Of a stretch of 64,000 bases of DNA, positions 61,545 to 64,000 are shown one piece after another (position 1 is the stretch's first letter; each line of letters opens with the position of its first letter). The stretch comes from Sequoia sempervirens (lineage: Eukaryota > Streptophyta > Pinopsida > Cupressales > Cupressaceae), in contig VDFB02270651.1 in assembly GCA_007258455.2 (NCBI GenBank), positions 495,955,370 to 496,019,369 of the forward strand, written 5' to 3'. The notes below the pieces were generated by a model. It made no database searches. It was not told the origin of the DNA and saw only the letters and a list, made by a program, of their open reading frames with translations. A program made the position numbers and the translations under genes.

Positions 61545-61556
61545 TGGTATCAGAGC
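61545..61556 (+). promoter_or_regulatory. Primer-binding site (initiator-Met tRNA type)
   Basis: TGGTATCAGAGC, the standard Copia site, directly after the LTR end. Eleven bases later a solo LTR has inserted. Confidence 0.85.
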
Positions 61557-62626
61557 TGTGGTTGCTTTGTCATGTCCCCCCGAAATAGTAGCATTGCAAT
61601 ACGAAGCATAGAAAACGAGATAAACAAAATACATGTCAAAGACATTAACTGTTTTATTATCATAATTATAAGTATTAAATTTAATGTTGTAATACCAAAT
61701 TATAAATATTAGCAATCTCATTATAATTATGATTACCAAAATAATATTACAATTATGATTATAAATATAATAGATATTATAATATACATGTCATTAAACG
61801 AACATATATTGTTTTAGTAATTACTATAATAATAATAAAGAAATCATAAAAGAAATAGTACTGAAATATGTGACTAAATAAACAAATGACAAATATAAAT
61901 ATTATTATAATCTGTATAATATAATAAATATTAAATAGAATATATAAAATCAATATCAAAATAAATATATACTATACTAATGGAAATATGTAAATATACA
62001 TATAAATATAATGTAATACAAAATACGTATATATATTTACCAGCAGCAATGATTACCATATAAAAACAACGGATATATATTACGGTGCAACATTGATATC
62101 ACTCTAAGGCAGCAGTTAAGAAAATATGGTAAAAAACAACATTTGATTTACATACAATGATTAAAATATACGGTAATCACTAATTAGAAAGGCAGCAATA
62201 TATTCCTAAAAGCAACATCAACGATCAATACAAATAACCAAGGCAAGCAAAGTTAATATTATATTAGTCAAAGTTTATACAATAAATGAAGGGATCCGAT
62301 GGGATTTTAGGGAAAAAGATAGATAGCAATTAATTAAAGGGCAAGGATTATCTAATGTGAAGGGTAGCATAATGATTAGTTAATAAAGGATAAAGAAAAG
62401 GCATCGCATGGTTTCAAAAGGATACAACTATTCAAATGGACGTACCCCTCATAAAGGAGGCATCCCTTGGCATATAGAGATATAAATATAAGGAAAAGAG
62501 GTAGCAAGAAGGACATAGGGAAAATGAATTAGAAATCTGCATAAAGCAGCAGATCGGAAATGAAATAAACTATGGGAGATTTATTTGATTAAGTGTTATT
62601 GTCAAGAATATATTTGGGGAAGTAAG

Positions 62627-62631
<5 letters not shown>

Positions 62632-62667
<36 letters not shown>
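62632..62667. repeat. (TA)n microsatellite
   Basis: About 17 TA units inside the solo LTR. Confidence 0.95.
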
Positions 62668-62669
<2 letters not shown>

Positions 62670-63183
62670 TATAGTAAGTGATTATTGGAAGATTAAAATT
62701 AGTTAGAAATAATTATATATATATACACGATCATTGCAATAAGGATGCTTGCAGCAATTATTGAGCCTTATAAGTAATTACGATCATAATATAAAAATGG
62801 ATAGATTAATATTTATGACCAATCAAATGTAAGATTGAAGGAAGGCGACTAAGGAATTAAGAATCATGGGAAGACACAACAGTTCAGGTTATGTATTCAC
62901 TTAGCAATAATAGTTAGCATTTTCTAAATATAAGAACTAGATATTGTTAATTTGATTATTGATATAATGACTTCCTTTAATCTTAGCATAATGAGAATTA
63001 TCATAGGAAATGATGAACTTAAAGAACCATTGGTAAATGAAAATATATTTGATTAGAGGCATGAAATAAATCTTGGATGAAGGCAAATATATCTGATTGT
63101 TTAAAGATTGTCTACTATGTGCTTGTAAACCTATTAGGATGGATGGAACATGGGTGAAGTGGATTGCCTAAAAACCCCACTTT

Positions 63184-63290
63184 CAGCCCCTTAGGCCCTA
63201 GACAAGGGATTGGGCTTTGCAGCCCTTAGGCCCTTAACAAGGGATTGGGCTTTGCAGCCCCTTAGGCCCTTGACTAGGGATTGGGTTATA
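63184..63290. repeat. 36-bp tandem repeat, three units plus a diverged fourth
   Basis: Units begin at 63184, 63220 and 63255. Each has CAGCCCCTTAGGCCC followed by AAGGGATTGGGCTTTG or a variant. A further diverged unit lies at about 63319-63350. They sit in the 3' part of the LTR. Confidence 0.85.
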
Positions 63291-63774
63291 GAAAGATGGG
63301 GGTCCCACCTAGGTCTCTGCCCCTTAGGCCCAAGATACGGGATTGGGCAAGAGAAGGTGGTAGGCCTTAGGCCACTTGGACTCTATGGTTCCTCTCCCCT
63401 GATAGGATGAGTGTCTTCCGAGGTGTTGCCATGAGTGGAGTATGCAGGTACTAGGTCCCTGGGCAAGAAGGATTGTGATGAACAACCTCTTGAGCTTTAC
63501 ATAAGGGCTTTAGGGCTCCACCTATGGCACTCCTCTTATGTCCTCATTAATTGCTCTATGATTATGTATATATTTTGGATATCTTGATATTATTGCTAAC
63601 ATATATATGTGTGTGGAAATGTTATTAAATTGGTGAATGCAGATTTCAATCTAGGATTATTTCGTTAGAGAAACACATTCCTTTTGGAAAGAAGAAACCC
63701 TAAACCTAATCAACAATCAAAATTCTAGGGAAAACAAGCGAATTGAAGAGCAAGGCTAGGTAAGGGACATTACA

Positions 63775-64000
63775 TGCTCGATTGGGTCTGACTCCTTCAC
63801 GGGAGAGCCCAGGATTCTGGGAGGGCATTAAAAAAATTTCGAGGGTTTTCTGTTGAGATTTTCGTGGGTTTCTTCTCACAGAAAATCAAAACCCTTATCT
63901 GAAAATTGAAGGTTTTTTTTGTGAGTAATTTCTCACTTAAAAAAAGATTCGACCTTCTCTGCAATTTCGTTGAAGAATTCGAAGGAGTTTTATTTATTTA
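63775..64000 (+). mobile_element. Interrupted Copia leader, continued
   Basis: Continuation of the Copia internal leader past the inserted LTR (GCTCGATTGGGTCTGACTCC and onward). No gag start is reached before the window ends. Confidence 0.5.

Larger units (their letters stand above)
61568..63774 (+). mobile_element. 2.2 kb solo LTR inserted in a Copia leader
   Basis: Begins TGTCATGTCCCCCCG, ends GGGACATTACA and is flanked by TGCTT (61563-61567) and TGCTC (63775-63779), a 5-bp duplication with one change. The terminal sequences resemble the LTRs at 53950 and 19601. It has an AT-rich 5' half with a (TA)n run and a GC-richer 3' part with tandem repeats. No gag or pol is present. Orientation is assigned only by the TGTCATGTCCC start. 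Confidence 0.7.
53545..64000 (+). other. TOP6B intron 3 (incomplete, over 10.4 kb)
   Basis: From the donor AT|GTAAGG at 53545 to the window edge no sequence matching the next conserved TOP6B block is seen. The intron carries a solo LTR, a hAT element, a SINE, a Copia leader and a second solo LTR. If the gene is intact, exon 4 lies beyond 64000. Confidence 0.65.

Overview
This is a 64 kb stretch of plant nuclear DNA: AT-rich, with long introns and very dense in decayed, nested transposable elements. The few recognisable genes, the introns of more than 10 kb and the retroelement content fit a large plant genome. A gymnosperm such as a conifer is my best guess, but this is inference. Two host genes are visible, both on the + strand. 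The first is a two-exon gene of unknown family (8078-8749 joined to 25530-26381), split by a 16.8 kb phase-0 intron. The second is the 5' end of a DNA topoisomerase VI subunit B gene (TOP6B, three exons in 52945-53544), whose third intron runs off the right edge of the window.

Region 1-26.4 kb. Bases 1-4852 are an inverted copy of 15588-22467. The left copy stops exactly at a 100-N scaffold gap (4853-4952). The right copy lies inside the giant intron, so the two arms flank exon 1 of the unknown gene. Both arms carry a solo LTR and the 5' end of a Copia element. Only the right arm carries a further 1.87 kb solo LTR (19601-21466, duplication GGTTT). The intron also holds a 5'-truncated LINE (9564-11435, 10-bp target duplication) and a whole but dead Copia element (11834-17658, - strand). 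That Copia element is itself interrupted in its integrase by a solo LTR (14415-15148, duplication TGTAG).

Region 26.4-51.8 kb has no recognised host gene. I read 28.9-41.3 kb as the remains of one - strand Ty3/Gypsy (Tat-like) element. It has a 3' LTR split by a 5 kb LINE, a polypurine tract, a degenerate plant-mobile-domain (PMD) ORF in antisense with a TATA box before it, long simple-sequence spacers, and an integrase C-terminal fragment. A Copia-type LTR with primer-binding site follows (41350-42344). Next comes a complete non-autonomous Tat-like element (45481-51822, - strand, both LTRs, duplication AAATG). It keeps a protease-like ORF and a zinc-knuckle ORF but has no reverse transcriptase.

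Region 51.8-64 kb contains the TOP6B start. Its intron 3 carries a solo LTR (53950-55228, duplication TATAG), a 3.26 kb hAT transposon with a decayed transposase (55430-58686), a tRNA-derived SINE with a 15-bp target duplication (59398-59936), and a Copia LTR plus primer-binding site. Right behind that site a 2.2 kb solo LTR has landed (61568-63774).

The host genes do not appear functionally linked. The main story is insertion of elements into introns, removal of LTR elements by LTR-LTR recombination, and one large inverted duplication that may be real or a scaffolding product. Element boundaries with matching target duplications were read directly from the sequence. Family assignments come from motif recognition without a database search.
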